64,000 nt of DNA. Source: Pseudomonas gingeri. GTDB taxonomy: Bacteria > Pseudomonadota > Gammaproteobacteria > Pseudomonadales > Pseudomonadaceae. A program made the translations under genes and the position numbers. Shown piece after piece: positions 44,137-51,662 of the stretch. The notes beneath the pieces are model-generated. The model had not been told where the DNA came from, searched no databases, and saw only the letters and a list, made by a program, of their open reading frames with translations. The DNA lies in assembly GCF_013385635.1 (NCBI RefSeq), contig NZ_JACAPR010000004.1:84337-148336 (forward strand), given 5' to 3'. The stretch's first letter is position 1; every line of letters begins with the position of its first letter.

Positions 44137-44578
44137 GGGTTCGGCTTAGGTCGGCAGGCGGCGCGGCAAGATGGCGCGCAAAGGTCGCCATCTTACCCAT
44201 TCGCGAATATCGCCGCGACCTTATCCGGCTGCTGCGCTGTCTGATCCATCGTCTTCGCGGGCAAGCCCGCTCCCACAATATTTCGCGTCATGCCTAAGCT
44301 CTGTGTACACCCGAAAACCTGTGGGAGAGGGCAAGCCCACCACAATATTTCGCGTCATGCCTAAGCTTTGTGCACACCCGAAAACCTGTGGGAGAGGGCA
44401 GCCCGCGATCACGATATTTCGCGTCATGCCTAAGCTCTGTGCACACCCGAAAACCTGTGGGAGAGGGCAAGCCCGCGATCACGATATTTCGCGTCATGCC
44501 TAAGCTCTGTGCACACCCGAAAACCTGTGGGAGCGGGCTTGCCCGCGAAGGCGTCAGACCAGACACCACTAATATTGG
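44137..44578. other. 442-bp intergenic region occupied by a REP array
   Basis: The gap between the TSUP gene and the DszC-like gene contains one inverted REP and four tandem REP-containing units (44254-44555) and no gene. The remaining roughly 110 bp at the left carries the upstream region of the TSUP gene, with no recognisable promoter. Confidence 0.8.
44254..44555. repeat. Tandem array of four 67-70-bp REP-containing units plus one inverted REP
   Basis: An inverted REP core (CGCGGGCAAGCCCGCTCCCA, about 44257-44276) is followed by four tandem units beginning TTTCGCGTCATGCC at 44281, 44348, 44417 and 44487. Each unit holds CACACCCGAAAACCTGTGGG and a REP core. The first three cores read GAGAGGGC, which breaks the GGGC/GCCC hairpin, and only the last (GAGCGGGCTTGCCCGC) is intact. 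Units differ by a few substitutions and indels, so the array is old enough to have diverged. Confidence 0.9.
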
Positions 44579-45820
44579 CTATGACTGGGGCTGCGGCCCG
44601 TTACCGATCTGCCACACAAACGGTGGCTCGGTGCCGTTGATCGCCCAGTCGCCGATGATCCGTGCCTTGTAGATCACCGGATTGTGTGACGACACCGTCC
44701 GCGCGTTGCGCCAATGGCGGTCCAGCGCCTTGCCCTGGCGGACATCCGAGGCACCGAGGGCATTGAACAGTTCGCCGGTGGCACGCTGGATCAACTCGGA
44801 CACCACCACTTGTGCGGTGGCGGACTGGATTTCCGCGTCGACGTTGGCCTGCCGTTCCACCTCGGCATCGCCGCCAAACCGGGCGAGGTAGGCCCGCTGT
44901 GCCGGGTGCGCGGCGCGTATCGCGCTGGCTTCGGCGGCATACACCAGGGCGGCGACCTCGCCGACCACCTGCTGCACCTGGGCGTCCTCGCTGGCCCGCT
45001 GGGCATTGCCATGGCTATAGATGCGCTGGCGCTCGCGTACCTGGCGCGCGACATCCTTGAGCGCCGCACGGCCGATACCCGCCAGGGTCGCCAGCAGCAC
45101 CAGTTGATAAAACGCCGTCTGGTACTTGAAGCGTTCGGCGAAGTCGATCACATGTCCGGCCTCCACTACCGCCTCGACAAACCGCGAAGTGCCGCTGCCG
45201 GTGGTGCGCTGGCCGAAACCGTCCCAGTCATCGCTGTGCTCGATCCCCGGCTGGCGGGCGCGCACGGCGGCAATCACATCGCCGCCGGTATCGCTGCGAC
45301 GGGCGTAGACATCGATCCAGTCGGCGAAGATGCTCCCGGTGCTGTAGAACTTCTCGCCATTGAGGCGCCATTGTTCGCCGTCCGGAGTGACCTTGGTCAC
45401 CACATCGCCAATGATCACATTGCCGATTTCGGTCCAGGCGCAGCCGACGATATCGCCGTCGACGAAGCGCTTGAACCACTGGTCGCGGGCGGGACCGGGG
45501 GCGGCGTTCAGGCGGTCCTCGGCAAAGGCGAAGTGCCCGCGCAGGGCCTGGGGCACATTAGAGTCGGCCTCGGCCAGTTCGATCAGCAGTTGGAACAACT
45601 GCGGTACCGACGCGCCGCCACCGCCATATTCCACCGGCACGCGCACGGCACCGAAGCCGGCCTGCTTGAGCCACTGGATCGGCTCGTGGGGCAGGCCGCG
45701 GGACAACTCGCGTTCCACCGCCCCGGCGGCGATGCGGGCAAAGACCGGCCGAAAGCGCGCGGCTAGGGTTTCATAGTCGACGCCAAGGGACAGCGGATTG
45801 ATCACCTGGTGTTCGGTCAT
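44579..45820 (-). CDS. DszC/acyl-CoA-dehydrogenase-like flavin monooxygenase of the sulfur regulon
   Basis: A 413-residue acyl-CoA-dehydrogenase-fold flavoprotein of the SfnB/MsuC/DszC group: LKQAGFGAVRVPVEYGGGGA, LRGHFAFAEDRL, NGEKFYSTGSIFADW, WDGFGQRTTGSGTSRF and KALDRHWRNARTVSSHNP. The DRHWRNxRT(V/L) motif is shared with sfnB and msuC in this window. Such enzymes use reduced flavin and oxygen to oxidise organosulfur compounds. It has its own sigma-54 type promoter (45872-45885) and a nearby SfnR-type palindrome, so it very likely responds to sulfate limitation. The substrate is not known. The ATG at 45820 is followed directly by the family N-terminus. Confidence 0.87.
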   Translation of the reverse strand: MTEHQVINPLSLGVDYETLAARFRPVFARIAAGAVERELSRGLPHEPIQWLKQAGFGAVRVPVEYGGGGASVPQLFQLLIELAEADSNVPQALRGHFAFAEDRLNAAPGPARDQWFKRFVDGDIVGCAWTEIGNVIIGDVVTKVTPDGEQWRLNGEKFYSTGSIFADWIDVYARRSDTGGDVIAAVRARQPGIEHSDDWDGFGQRTTGSGTSRFVEAVVEAGHVIDFAERFKYQTAFYQLVLLATLAGIGRAALKDVARQVRERQRIYSHGNAQRASEDAQVQQVVGEVAALVYAAEASAIRAAHPAQRAYLARFGGDAEVERQANVDAEIQSATAQVVVSELIQRATGELFNALGASDVRQGKALDRHWRNARTVSSHNPVIYKARIIGDWAINGTEPPFVWQIGNGPQPQS

Positions 45821-45871
45821 GGGACAGCTCCTTGAGGGCAGGCAGAGAAAACTGCGATTGCCGGGGCTGTT

Positions 45872-45885
45872 GCAGGGTCCATGCC
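45872..45885 (-). promoter_or_regulatory. Sigma-54 promoter of the DszC-like gene
   Basis: On the minus strand the sequence reads CGGCATGGACCCTGCA: GG, ten bases, GC. It matches the TGGCAC-N5-TTGCA consensus at most positions. The GC lies about 50 bp upstream of the ATG at 45820. Confidence 0.65.
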
Positions 45886-45937
45886 GAGCCGGATGTGACC
45901 GGCGGCGCGATGGTTTACCTCGGCTGGATTGGAGGTA

Positions 45938-45957
45938 ACTGTTGGTGGGCGAACAGT
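45938..45957. promoter_or_regulatory. Probable SfnR-binding palindrome, site 1
   Basis: ACTGTT and AACAGT flank the spacer GGTGGGCG in a perfect inverted repeat. The same half-sites and a spacer differing at two positions occur upstream of msuE (54870-54889). It lies about 70 bp upstream of the minus-strand sigma-54 promoter. Confidence 0.65.
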
Positions 45958-46021
45958 GCTTCAGCAAATCGTCCTGCCAGACGACAAATCGTCCAGCTCC
46001 TACAAGGGACGTGGCGTTCAT

Positions 46022-46049
46022 GATCGTTCCCACGCTCCGGCGTGGGAAC
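46022..46049. repeat. Truncated family-2 palindromic element
   Basis: GATCGTTCCCACG and CGTGGGAACG arms are joined directly by CTCCGG; the two inner palindromes of the full-length elements are missing. Confidence 0.75.
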
Positions 46050-46063
46050 GCGGCCCGTGACGC

Positions 46064-46135
46064 GGTGGGAGCGGGCTTGCCCGCGAAGCTTTTAGCTGCC
46101 TCGCCGGCCTCATCGCCGGCAAGCCAGCTCCTACC
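46064..46135. repeat. Mixed REP pair
   Basis: A GGTGGGAGCGGGCTTGCCCG core (about 46066-46086) faces an inverted core of the other subtype (CATCGCCGGCAAGCCAGCTC, about 46111-46130). The pair thus combines both REP subtypes of the window. Confidence 0.8.
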
Positions 46136-46187
46136 GGGGATTGCGGTGAGGACGCTAGATGTGTTGGTAAGGGGAGGGCCGGACACT

Positions 46188-46201
46188 GGCACGCTTGCTG
46201 C
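46188..46201 (+). promoter_or_regulatory. Sigma-54 promoter of sfnG
   Basis: CTGGCACGCTTGCTGCTC: GG at 46188-46189, ten bases, GC at 46200-46201. It agrees with the consensus TGGCACG-N4-TTGCT except one base, and lies about 40 bp upstream of the sfnG ATG. Confidence 0.8.
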
Positions 46202-46240
46202 TCTACCCCTTCGACATTCCCTGGTCCGAGGTGCAACACC

Positions 46241-47341
46241 ATGAGTCAGCAAGCCGTGAAATTCGCCTACTGGGTGCCCAATGTCAGTGGCGGGCTGGTG
46301 GTCAGCAAGATCGAGCAGCGCACCAGCTGGGATATCGACTACAACCGCAAGCTGGCGCAACTGGCCGAGGCGGCCGGGTTCGAGTACGGCCTGACCCAGA
46401 TCCGCTTCACCGCCGGTTATGGCGCCGAATACCAGCATGAGTCGGTTGCGTTCAGTCATGCCCTGCTGGCGGCCACGACCCGGTTGAAAGTCATCGCCGC
46501 GATCCTGCCCGGCCCCTGGCAGCCGGCATTGGCGGCCAAGCAACTGGCGACCATCGATCAACTCACGGGCGGACGGATCGCCGTGAATATCGTGAGTGGC
46601 TGGTTTCGCGGCGAGTTCCACGCCATTGGCGAGCACTGGCTGGAGCACGACGAGCGTTATCGCCGTTCCGAAGAGTTCATCCGTGCGCTGAAGGGGATCT
46701 GGACCGAGGAGGCGTTCACCTTCAGGGGTGACTTCTACCGTTTCAACGACTACAGCCTCAAGCCCAAGCCGCTGAGCCAGCCGCATCCGGAAATTTTCCA
46801 GGGCGGCAGTTCCCGCGCGGCGCGGGATATGGCGGCACGGGTCTCGGACTGGTATTTCACCAACGGCAACAGCCCCGAGGGAATCAAGGCCCAGGTCGAC
46901 GATATCCGCACCAAGGCGGCCGCCAATGGCCACTCGGTGAAAGTCGGGGTGAATGCCTTTGTCATCGCCCGCGACACCGAGGAAGAGGCCCGGGCGGTAC
47001 TGACGGAAATCATCGACAAGGCCGACCCCGAGGCCGTCGGGGCATTTGGCGATGCGGCGAAGCAGGCGGGCCGGTCGTCACCGGAGGGTGAGGGCAACTG
47101 GGCCAAATCCAGCTTCGAGGACCTGGTGCAATACAACGACGGTTTCAAGACCAACCTGATCGGTACGCCACAGCAGATCGCCGAGCGGATCGTGGCCCTG
47201 AAGGCGGTGGGCGTGGACCTGGTACTGGCCGGCTTCCTGCATTTCCAGGAAGAGGTGGAGTACTTCGGCAAGCGGGTCCTGCCGCTGGTTCGCGAGCTGG
47301 AAGCGCAGAAGGCTGGGCAGTTGGAGGAGGCGCTGGCCTGA
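46241..47341 (+). CDS. sfnG: Dimethyl sulfone monooxygenase SfnG
   Basis: A 366-residue bacterial-luciferase-like FMNH2-dependent monooxygenase that converts dimethyl sulfone to methanesulfinate. Family segments are FAYWVPNVSGGLVVSKIEQR, TSWDIDYNRKLAQLAEAAGF, AILPGPWQPALAAKQLATID, GRIAVNIVSGWFRGEFHAIG and FQGGSSRAARDMAARVSDWY. It needs reduced FMN from a partner reductase; the usual sfnF is not here, and msuE at 54155 is the nearest candidate. Expression from the sigma-54 promoter at 46188 would depend on SfnR. Confidence 0.94.
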   Translation: MSQQAVKFAYWVPNVSGGLVVSKIEQRTSWDIDYNRKLAQLAEAAGFEYGLTQIRFTAGYGAEYQHESVAFSHALLAATTRLKVIAAILPGPWQPALAAKQLATIDQLTGGRIAVNIVSGWFRGEFHAIGEHWLEHDERYRRSEEFIRALKGIWTEEAFTFRGDFYRFNDYSLKPKPLSQPHPEIFQGGSSRAARDMAARVSDWYFTNGNSPEGIKAQVDDIRTKAAANGHSVKVGVNAFVIARDTEEEARAVLTEIIDKADPEAVGAFGDAAKQAGRSSPEGEGNWAKSSFEDLVQYNDGFKTNLIGTPQQIAERIVALKAVGVDLVLAGFLHFQEEVEYFGKRVLPLVRELEAQKAGQLEEALA

Positions 47342-47355
47342 TTGCAATACCTTCC

Positions 47356-47437
47356 GTAGGAGCCGGCTTGCCGGCGATGAGGCCCGTGAGTCCTGCGTTG
47401 AATTCAAGGGCGCCATCGCCGGCAAGCTGCCACAAGG
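47356..47437. repeat. REP pair, right copy truncated
   Basis: An intact GTAGGAGCCGGCTTGCCGGC core (from 47356) faces a degenerate partner at about 47413-47437 in which CGGCTCC has been lost (GCCGGCAAGCTGCCACAAGG). Confidence 0.8.
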
Positions 47438-47457
47438 GAAGTGTACGGATATTCAAG

Positions 47458-47473
47458 TGTTTCCCCAGCAACA
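47458..47473. promoter_or_regulatory. Probable SfnR-binding palindrome, site 2
   Basis: TGTT and AACA flank the 8-base spacer TCCCCAGC. On the minus strand this reads CTGTTGCTGGGGAAACA, similar to the sites at 45938 and 54870. It is centred about 119 bp upstream of the predicted sfnB transcription start, close to the distance at msuE. Confidence 0.5.
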
Positions 47474-47559
47474 GCGAAGCTGCAATCTGCTGGTGAAAGA
47501 ACGCCGGCAATAGCCGGATAATCGGTATAACTCTATGAAAATAAACAAATAATAATTCA

Positions 47560-47573
47560 GGCACAGAAGCTGC
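47560..47573 (+). promoter_or_regulatory. Sigma-54 promoter of sfnB-metI-metQ
   Basis: CAGGCACAGAAGCTGCAA: GG at 47560-47561, ten bases, GC at 47572-47573, closely matching TGGCAC-N5-TTGCA. It lies about 38 bp before the sfnB ATG. Confidence 0.75.
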
Positions 47574-47610
47574 AATAGCTCAGGCAACACCATTCGCCCG
47601 AGAGCGTTCC

Positions 47611-48834
47611 ATGTCGTCCCTGCCTGAATCTGCCGTTTACCCGATCCATTCCCCCAATGCCCACCTGATCCGCGACGAGGCCGAAGCCCTGGCGATCGCG
47701 CAGCGTGTCGCCGCCGGTCTGCTTGAGCAGGATGCGGAGCGTGATCGCACCCGCCAGGTGCCCGCCGACGTGGTGGACCTGTATTCCAACAGCGGCCTGT
47801 GGGGCATCAGCGTGCCTCGCGAGTTCGGCGGCGCCCAGGTGTCCTATGCGGTGCTGGCCGAAGTGATCGCGATCATCTCGGCGGCCGATCCGTCCCTGGG
47901 CCAGATCCCGCAGAATCACTACTGCCTGCTGGAAGACATCCGCCTGCAAGGCACGCCCGAGCAGCAGGCGCACTTCTTTGCCCTGGCGCTGCAAGGTCAT
48001 CGTTTTGCCAATGCGCTGTCGGAGACCGGCGGCAAGAATGTCCAGGATATCCAGGCGACGATTCGTCGTCATGGCGACGGCCATGTGATCAATGGTCGCA
48101 AGGGCTACTGCACCGGCTCCCTGTACGCCCACTGGCTGGCAGTGCTGGCCCTGGATGAAGAGGGCAAGGGCCAACTGGCCTTTGTCGAGCGTGGCACGCC
48201 GGGGCTGGTGGTCGTCGATGACTGGGACAGTATCGGCCAGCGCACCACGTCCAGCGGCACGGTACTGGCCCAGGACCTGAAGGTCCCGGCGTTCAACCTG
48301 TTCCCGACCTATCGCTCCTACGAAAGCCCGACCCTGGCCGGGCCTTTCGCCCAGTTGACCACCGCCGCCATTGACGCCGGCATCGCCCGCGCGGCCCTGC
48401 GCGACACCGTTGCGTTTGTCCGCGAACACGCGCGCCCGTGGATCGATGCCGGTGTGGACAAGGCCAGCGAAGATCCGCTGACCATTATCCAGGTCGGTGG
48501 CCTGGAGATCCGTCTCGAAGCCGCCGAGGCCTTGCTCGAACGGGCCGGCAAGGCGCTGGATGTCGCGCGCCCGGCTCCCGATGAAGACAACGTGGCACGG
48601 GCCTCGCTGGCCGTGGCCAAGGCCAAGGTGCTGACCACCGAGATCGCCATCGAGGCCAGCAACAAGCTGTTCGAACTGGGCGGCACCCGCTCGACCCTGA
48701 AAAAGCACAATTTCGACCGCCACTGGCGCAATGCCCGGGTGCATACCCTGCACGATCCGGTGCGCTGGAAGTACCACGTGGTCGGCAACTGGCTGCTCAA
48801 CGGGATCAAGCCGCCCCGTCACGACTGGTCCTGA
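47611..48834 (+). CDS. sfnB: SfnB-family sulfur acquisition flavoprotein
   Basis: A 407-residue acyl-CoA-dehydrogenase-fold oxidoreductase of the SfnB type: LYSNSGLWGISVPREFGGAQ, DPSLGQIPQNHYCLLEDIRL, VINGRKGYCTGSLYAHWLAV, DDWDSIGQRTTSSGTVLAQD and KKHNFDRHWRNARVHTLHDP. The family is linked to the use of dimethyl sulfone and other organosulfur compounds under sulfate starvation; the exact reaction is unproven. It heads a three-gene unit with metI (4-bp gap) and metQ, under a sigma-54 promoter at 47560. Confidence 0.92.
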   Translation: MSSLPESAVYPIHSPNAHLIRDEAEALAIAQRVAAGLLEQDAERDRTRQVPADVVDLYSNSGLWGISVPREFGGAQVSYAVLAEVIAIISAADPSLGQIPQNHYCLLEDIRLQGTPEQQAHFFALALQGHRFANALSETGGKNVQDIQATIRRHGDGHVINGRKGYCTGSLYAHWLAVLALDEEGKGQLAFVERGTPGLVVVDDWDSIGQRTTSSGTVLAQDLKVPAFNLFPTYRSYESPTLAGPFAQLTTAAIDAGIARAALRDTVAFVREHARPWIDAGVDKASEDPLTIIQVGGLEIRLEAAEALLERAGKALDVARPAPDEDNVARASLAVAKAKVLTTEIAIEASNKLFELGGTRSTLKKHNFDRHWRNARVHTLHDPVRWKYHVVGNWLLNGIKPPRHDWS

Positions 48835-48838
48835 GTCC

Positions 48839-49504
48839 ATGGGTGAACTGCTGAAAAACATCTATTGGGGCGATATCGCCCAGGCCTGCCTCGACACCTT
48901 GAGCATGCTGGCGGCGGCCCTGGGGTTTACCGTCCTGCTGGGGTTGCCGCTGGGCGTGCTGCTGTTTCTCACCGGCAAGCGTCAGTTGCATGAAACCCCG
49001 CTGGTGTACCGGTCGTTGTCGGTGCTGGTGAATATCCTGCGCTCGCTGCCTTTCATCATCCTGCTGATCGTGTTGATTCCCCTGACCACCCTGCTGGTGG
49101 GCACCTCCCTCGGCGTTCCGGGAACCATCCCGCCGCTGGTAGTGGGTTGCACGCCGTTTTTCGCCAGGCTGGTGGAAACCGCCTTGCGCGAAGTTGACCG
49201 CGGCGTGGTGGAGGCGACCCAGGCCATGGGCGCCAGCACCTGGCAGGTGATCCGCCACACCCTCTTGCCGGAGGCCCGTGGCGGGCTGCTGGCGGCGGTG
49301 ACGGTGACGGCCATCGTGCTGGTGGACTACACCGCCATGGCCGGGGTGATCGGCGGTGGCGGGCTGGGGGACCTGGCGATCCGCTATGGCTACCAGCGTT
49401 TCCAGACCGATGTGATGGTGGTCACGGTGATCCTGCTGCTGGTGCTGGTGCAAGGCCTGCAAATGACCGGTGACCGCCTGGTGGCCCGCTACACCCGACA
49501 TTGA
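48839..49504 (+). CDS. MetI-type ABC transporter permease
   Basis: A 221-residue inner-membrane permease of the methionine-uptake (MUT) family. It has five or six hydrophobic segments, the EAA loop GASTWQVIRHTLLPEARGGL for ATPase contact, and VLVDYTAMAGVIGGGGLGDL, a MetI hallmark. It starts four bases after the sfnB stop. Its substrate-binding partner follows at 49582, but no metN ATPase gene is present in the operon or window. In this regulon it probably imports a sulfur compound rather than methionine only. Confidence 0.9.
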   Translation: MGELLKNIYWGDIAQACLDTLSMLAAALGFTVLLGLPLGVLLFLTGKRQLHETPLVYRSLSVLVNILRSLPFIILLIVLIPLTTLLVGTSLGVPGTIPPLVVGCTPFFARLVETALREVDRGVVEATQAMGASTWQVIRHTLLPEARGGLLAAVTVTAIVLVDYTAMAGVIGGGGLGDLAIRYGYQRFQTDVMVVTVILLLVLVQGLQMTGDRLVARYTRH

Positions 49505-49581
49505 CCCATTGATTTCGACACACCACAACCTGGCCCAACGTCCACCACACGCCGGCCCTTTCTGCCTCTCTGGAGCCTTGC

Positions 49582-50352
49582 ATGAAAAAGACCCTGGCCG
49601 TACTGGCCGCCCTGATGTCCCTGGCGGTTCACGCCAATGAAAAACTGATTGTCGGTGCCACCCCGGTGCCCCACGCGGAGATCCTCGAATTCGTCAAACC
49701 GGAGCTGGCCAAGGAAGGCGTCGACCTGGAGATCAAGGTGTTCAACGACTTCATCCAGCCCAACCAGCAACTGGCCCTGAAGAACCTCGACGCCAACTAT
49801 TACCAGTACCGACCGTTCCTCGATGATTACAACAAGACCCGCCACACCCACCTGGTGCCGGTGGTCGGCGTGCACATCGAGCCGTTCGGCGCCTACTCGA
49901 CCAAGATCAAGAGCCTGTCCGAATTGAAGGACGGTGCCTCGGTGTCGATTCCCAACGACCCGGTGAACACCGGGCGGGCCCTGGTGTTGCTGCACGAAGC
50001 GGGCTTGATCAAACTCAAGGACCCGAGCAATACCCAGGCCACCCCGCACGATATCGTCGAGAATCCCAAGCACCTGAAGATCCGTGAACTGGAAGGGGCG
50101 ATGCTGGCGCGCTCGGTGAGCCAGGTGGACCTGGCGTTCGTGTTTGCCAACTATGCGCTGGAGGCCGGGATCGACACCAATAGCGCGCTGATTGTCGAGA
50201 AAGGCAAGGACCTGTACGTCGAGTTCCTGGTGGCGCGGCCGGACAATATCAATGACCCGGGCATCCAGAAACTGGCCAAGGCGCTGAACTCCGACGCCGT
50301 GCGCCAGTTTATCCTGACCCGCTACAAGGGGCAGATTGCGCCGGGGTTCTGA
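49582..50352 (+). CDS. MetQ/NlpA-family substrate-binding protein
   Basis: A 256-residue periplasmic binding protein: LIVGATPVPHAEILEFVKPE, VFNDFIQPNQQLALKNLDAN, VGVHIEPFGAYSTKIKSL and IPNDPVNTGRALVLLHEAGL, the NlpA/MetQ family core. The signal peptide MKKTLAVLAALMSLAVHAN has a signal-peptidase-I type cleavage site and no lipobox cysteine, so it is predicted to be soluble and not the lipoprotein form usual for MetQ. It is co-transcribed with metI and sfnB. The ligand is probably a methionine-like or sulfonate/sulfone compound. Confidence 0.9.
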   Translation: MKKTLAVLAALMSLAVHANEKLIVGATPVPHAEILEFVKPELAKEGVDLEIKVFNDFIQPNQQLALKNLDANYYQYRPFLDDYNKTRHTHLVPVVGVHIEPFGAYSTKIKSLSELKDGASVSIPNDPVNTGRALVLLHEAGLIKLKDPSNTQATPHDIVENPKHLKIRELEGAMLARSVSQVDLAFVFANYALEAGIDTNSALIVEKGKDLYVEFLVARPDNINDPGIQKLAKALNSDAVRQFILTRYKGQIAPGF

Positions 50353-50385
50353 GGACCGACCAAGACCGCCGATCACTACCCACCC

Positions 50386-50475
50386 GTAGGAGCCGTCTTG
50401 CCGGCGATAGCGATCTGACAGTCGACCTATTCGCCGGCTGATACACCAGCAATCGCTGGCAAGCCAGCTCCTACA
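50386..50475. repeat. REP pair, diverged
   Basis: GTAGGAGCCGTCTTGCCGGC (from 50386) faces GCTGGCAAGCCAGCTCCTAC (about 50455-50475) between metQ and the convergent sfnR. Confidence 0.8.
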
Positions 50476-50550
50476 AGCCCCGCGCCGCAGCATCGAGCGC
50501 AGCCATGACAACGCCTTGCAGTGTGGCCCTGGTACTCTGAAAGGCAGGCG

Positions 50551-51654
50551 CTAGATCGACAGTTGCAGCATCCGGTCACCCTGGACGTTTTCGCCGGGGC
50601 GGCGCTTGTTCACTGCCAGTTCGCCGATCTTGATCAGTCGGGTACGGGTCACGTTGCGACTCAGGCCCAGCAGGTTGGCGGTGTGCACCTGGTTGTAGTG
50701 GCTGAACCGGTAGGCGGCACGCAGCAAGGCATCCTCGACCTTTTCGTGGAGGGCTCCGGCCTGTTCCTCGAAGAGTTTCTGGAAGGCCCGGTTGAGCAGA
50801 GCCTCGGCCGAATCGTCGGTGGTCGCGCCAGTATCGTCCTGGCGTTCGATGCGCATGTTCGACAGGCGCAGGTCATCGCGTTCGATCACGCCGTTGTGGC
50901 AGATCAGCAAGGTGTGGTGGATGACGTTTTCCAGCTCGCGGATATTGCCCGGCCAGCTGTAGCTCTTGAGTTTCTGCTCGGCCGCCGGACTGATACGGAC
51001 ATCGCCGTAGCCCAGGCGCTGGCAATAGGCATCGATAAAGTGCCGGGTCAGCGGCAGGATATCGCCGGGCCGTTCGCGCAGGGGGCTCAACTCGAGGTTG
51101 ACCACATCGAGGCGATAATACAGGTCCTCGCGAAAGTGCCCGGCGTTGATGGCCTTTTCCAACTGGACATTGGTCGCCGCCAGCACTCGCACATTGATCG
51201 GGATGCTCTTGCGCGAGCCCAGGCGCACCACTTCACGTTCCTGCAGGACCCGCAGCAGCTTGACCTGGATCGGCATCGGCAGGTCGCCGATCTCGTCGAG
51301 AAACAGCGTGCCGCCATCGGCTTCCTCGAACCAGCCGGCCTTGGCGCTGAGGGCGCCGGTAAACGCGCCTTTCTCATGGCCGAACAGTTCGGCTTCCACC
51401 AGGGATTCGGAGAACGCCCCGCAGTTGACCGCGACAAACGGTCGGTTGCGTCGCGCGCTGAGGTTGTGGATGTGCCGGGCCACCAGTTCCTTGCCGGTGC
51501 CGGTTTCGCCAATGATCAGCACGCTGGCTTCGCTCGGCGCGACTTGTTGCAGGTGGGCGAGCAGGGCCTGGGACTTGGGGTCTTCGAAGACCTGGGCGGT
51601 GGCGCGGATCGAGGTCGCCAGGGCTGGCGAGGGCGGTAACGTTAGCAGCTGCAT
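50551..51654 (-). CDS. sfnR: Sigma-54-dependent activator SfnR
   Basis: A 367-residue enhancer-binding protein with no N-terminal sensory domain. The AAA+ domain starts near residue 25: Walker A GETGTGKE (49-56), the sigma-54 contact loop GAFTGA (96-101) and Walker [12 protein letters not shown] (from 114). The C-terminal helix-turn-helix contains [20 protein letters not shown]. It activates sulfone-oxidation genes when sulfate is scarce. Without a receiver domain, activity is set by its level, which fits its place as the last gene of the msuE-msuD-msuC-sfnR unit (8-bp gap), itself preceded by a sigma-54 promoter and an SfnR-type site. That arrangement implies positive autoregulation. Confidence 0.93.
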   Translation of the reverse strand: MQLLTLPPSPALATSIRATAQVFEDPKSQALLAHLQQVAPSEASVLIIGETGTGKELVARHIHNLSARRNRPFVAVNCGAFSESLVEAELFGHEKGAFTGALSAKAGWFEEADGGTLFLDEIGDLPMPIQVKLLRVLQEREVVRLGSRKSIPINVRVLAATNVQLEKAINAGHFREDLYYRLDVVNLELSPLRERPGDILPLTRHFIDAYCQRLGYGDVRISPAAEQKLKSYSWPGNIRELENVIHHTLLICHNGVIERDDLRLSNMRIERQDDTGATTDDSAEALLNRAFQKLFEEQAGALHEKVEDALLRAAYRFSHYNQVHTANLLGLSRNVTRTRLIKIGELAVNKRRPGENVQGDRMLQLSI

Positions 51655-51662
51655 AGGCTTCT

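Larger units (their letters stand above)
45821..46240. other. 420-bp divergent regulatory region of the DszC-like gene and sfnG
   Basis: It contains a minus-strand sigma-54 promoter (45872-45885), an SfnR-type palindrome (45938-45957), a cruciform stub (46022-46049), two REPs (46064-46135) and a plus-strand sigma-54 promoter (46188-46201). No gene was seen. Confidence 0.8.

Noticed and set aside
44281..44555. Possible CRISPR array
   Set aside because: The four repeats are contiguous 67-70-bp units with no unique spacers, and each contains a REP core. No cas gene is present.
46182..46195. Alternative sigma-54 match GGACACTGGCACGC upstream of sfnG
   Set aside because: GG and GC are ten bases apart, but the -24 and -12 contexts are poor. 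The match six bases downstream (TGGCACG-N4-CTGCT) is nearly perfect.
50353..50550. Possible remnant of a metN ATPase between metQ and sfnR
   Set aside because: The 198-bp gap holds only a REP pair. No Walker or ABC signature fragment is seen in any frame.
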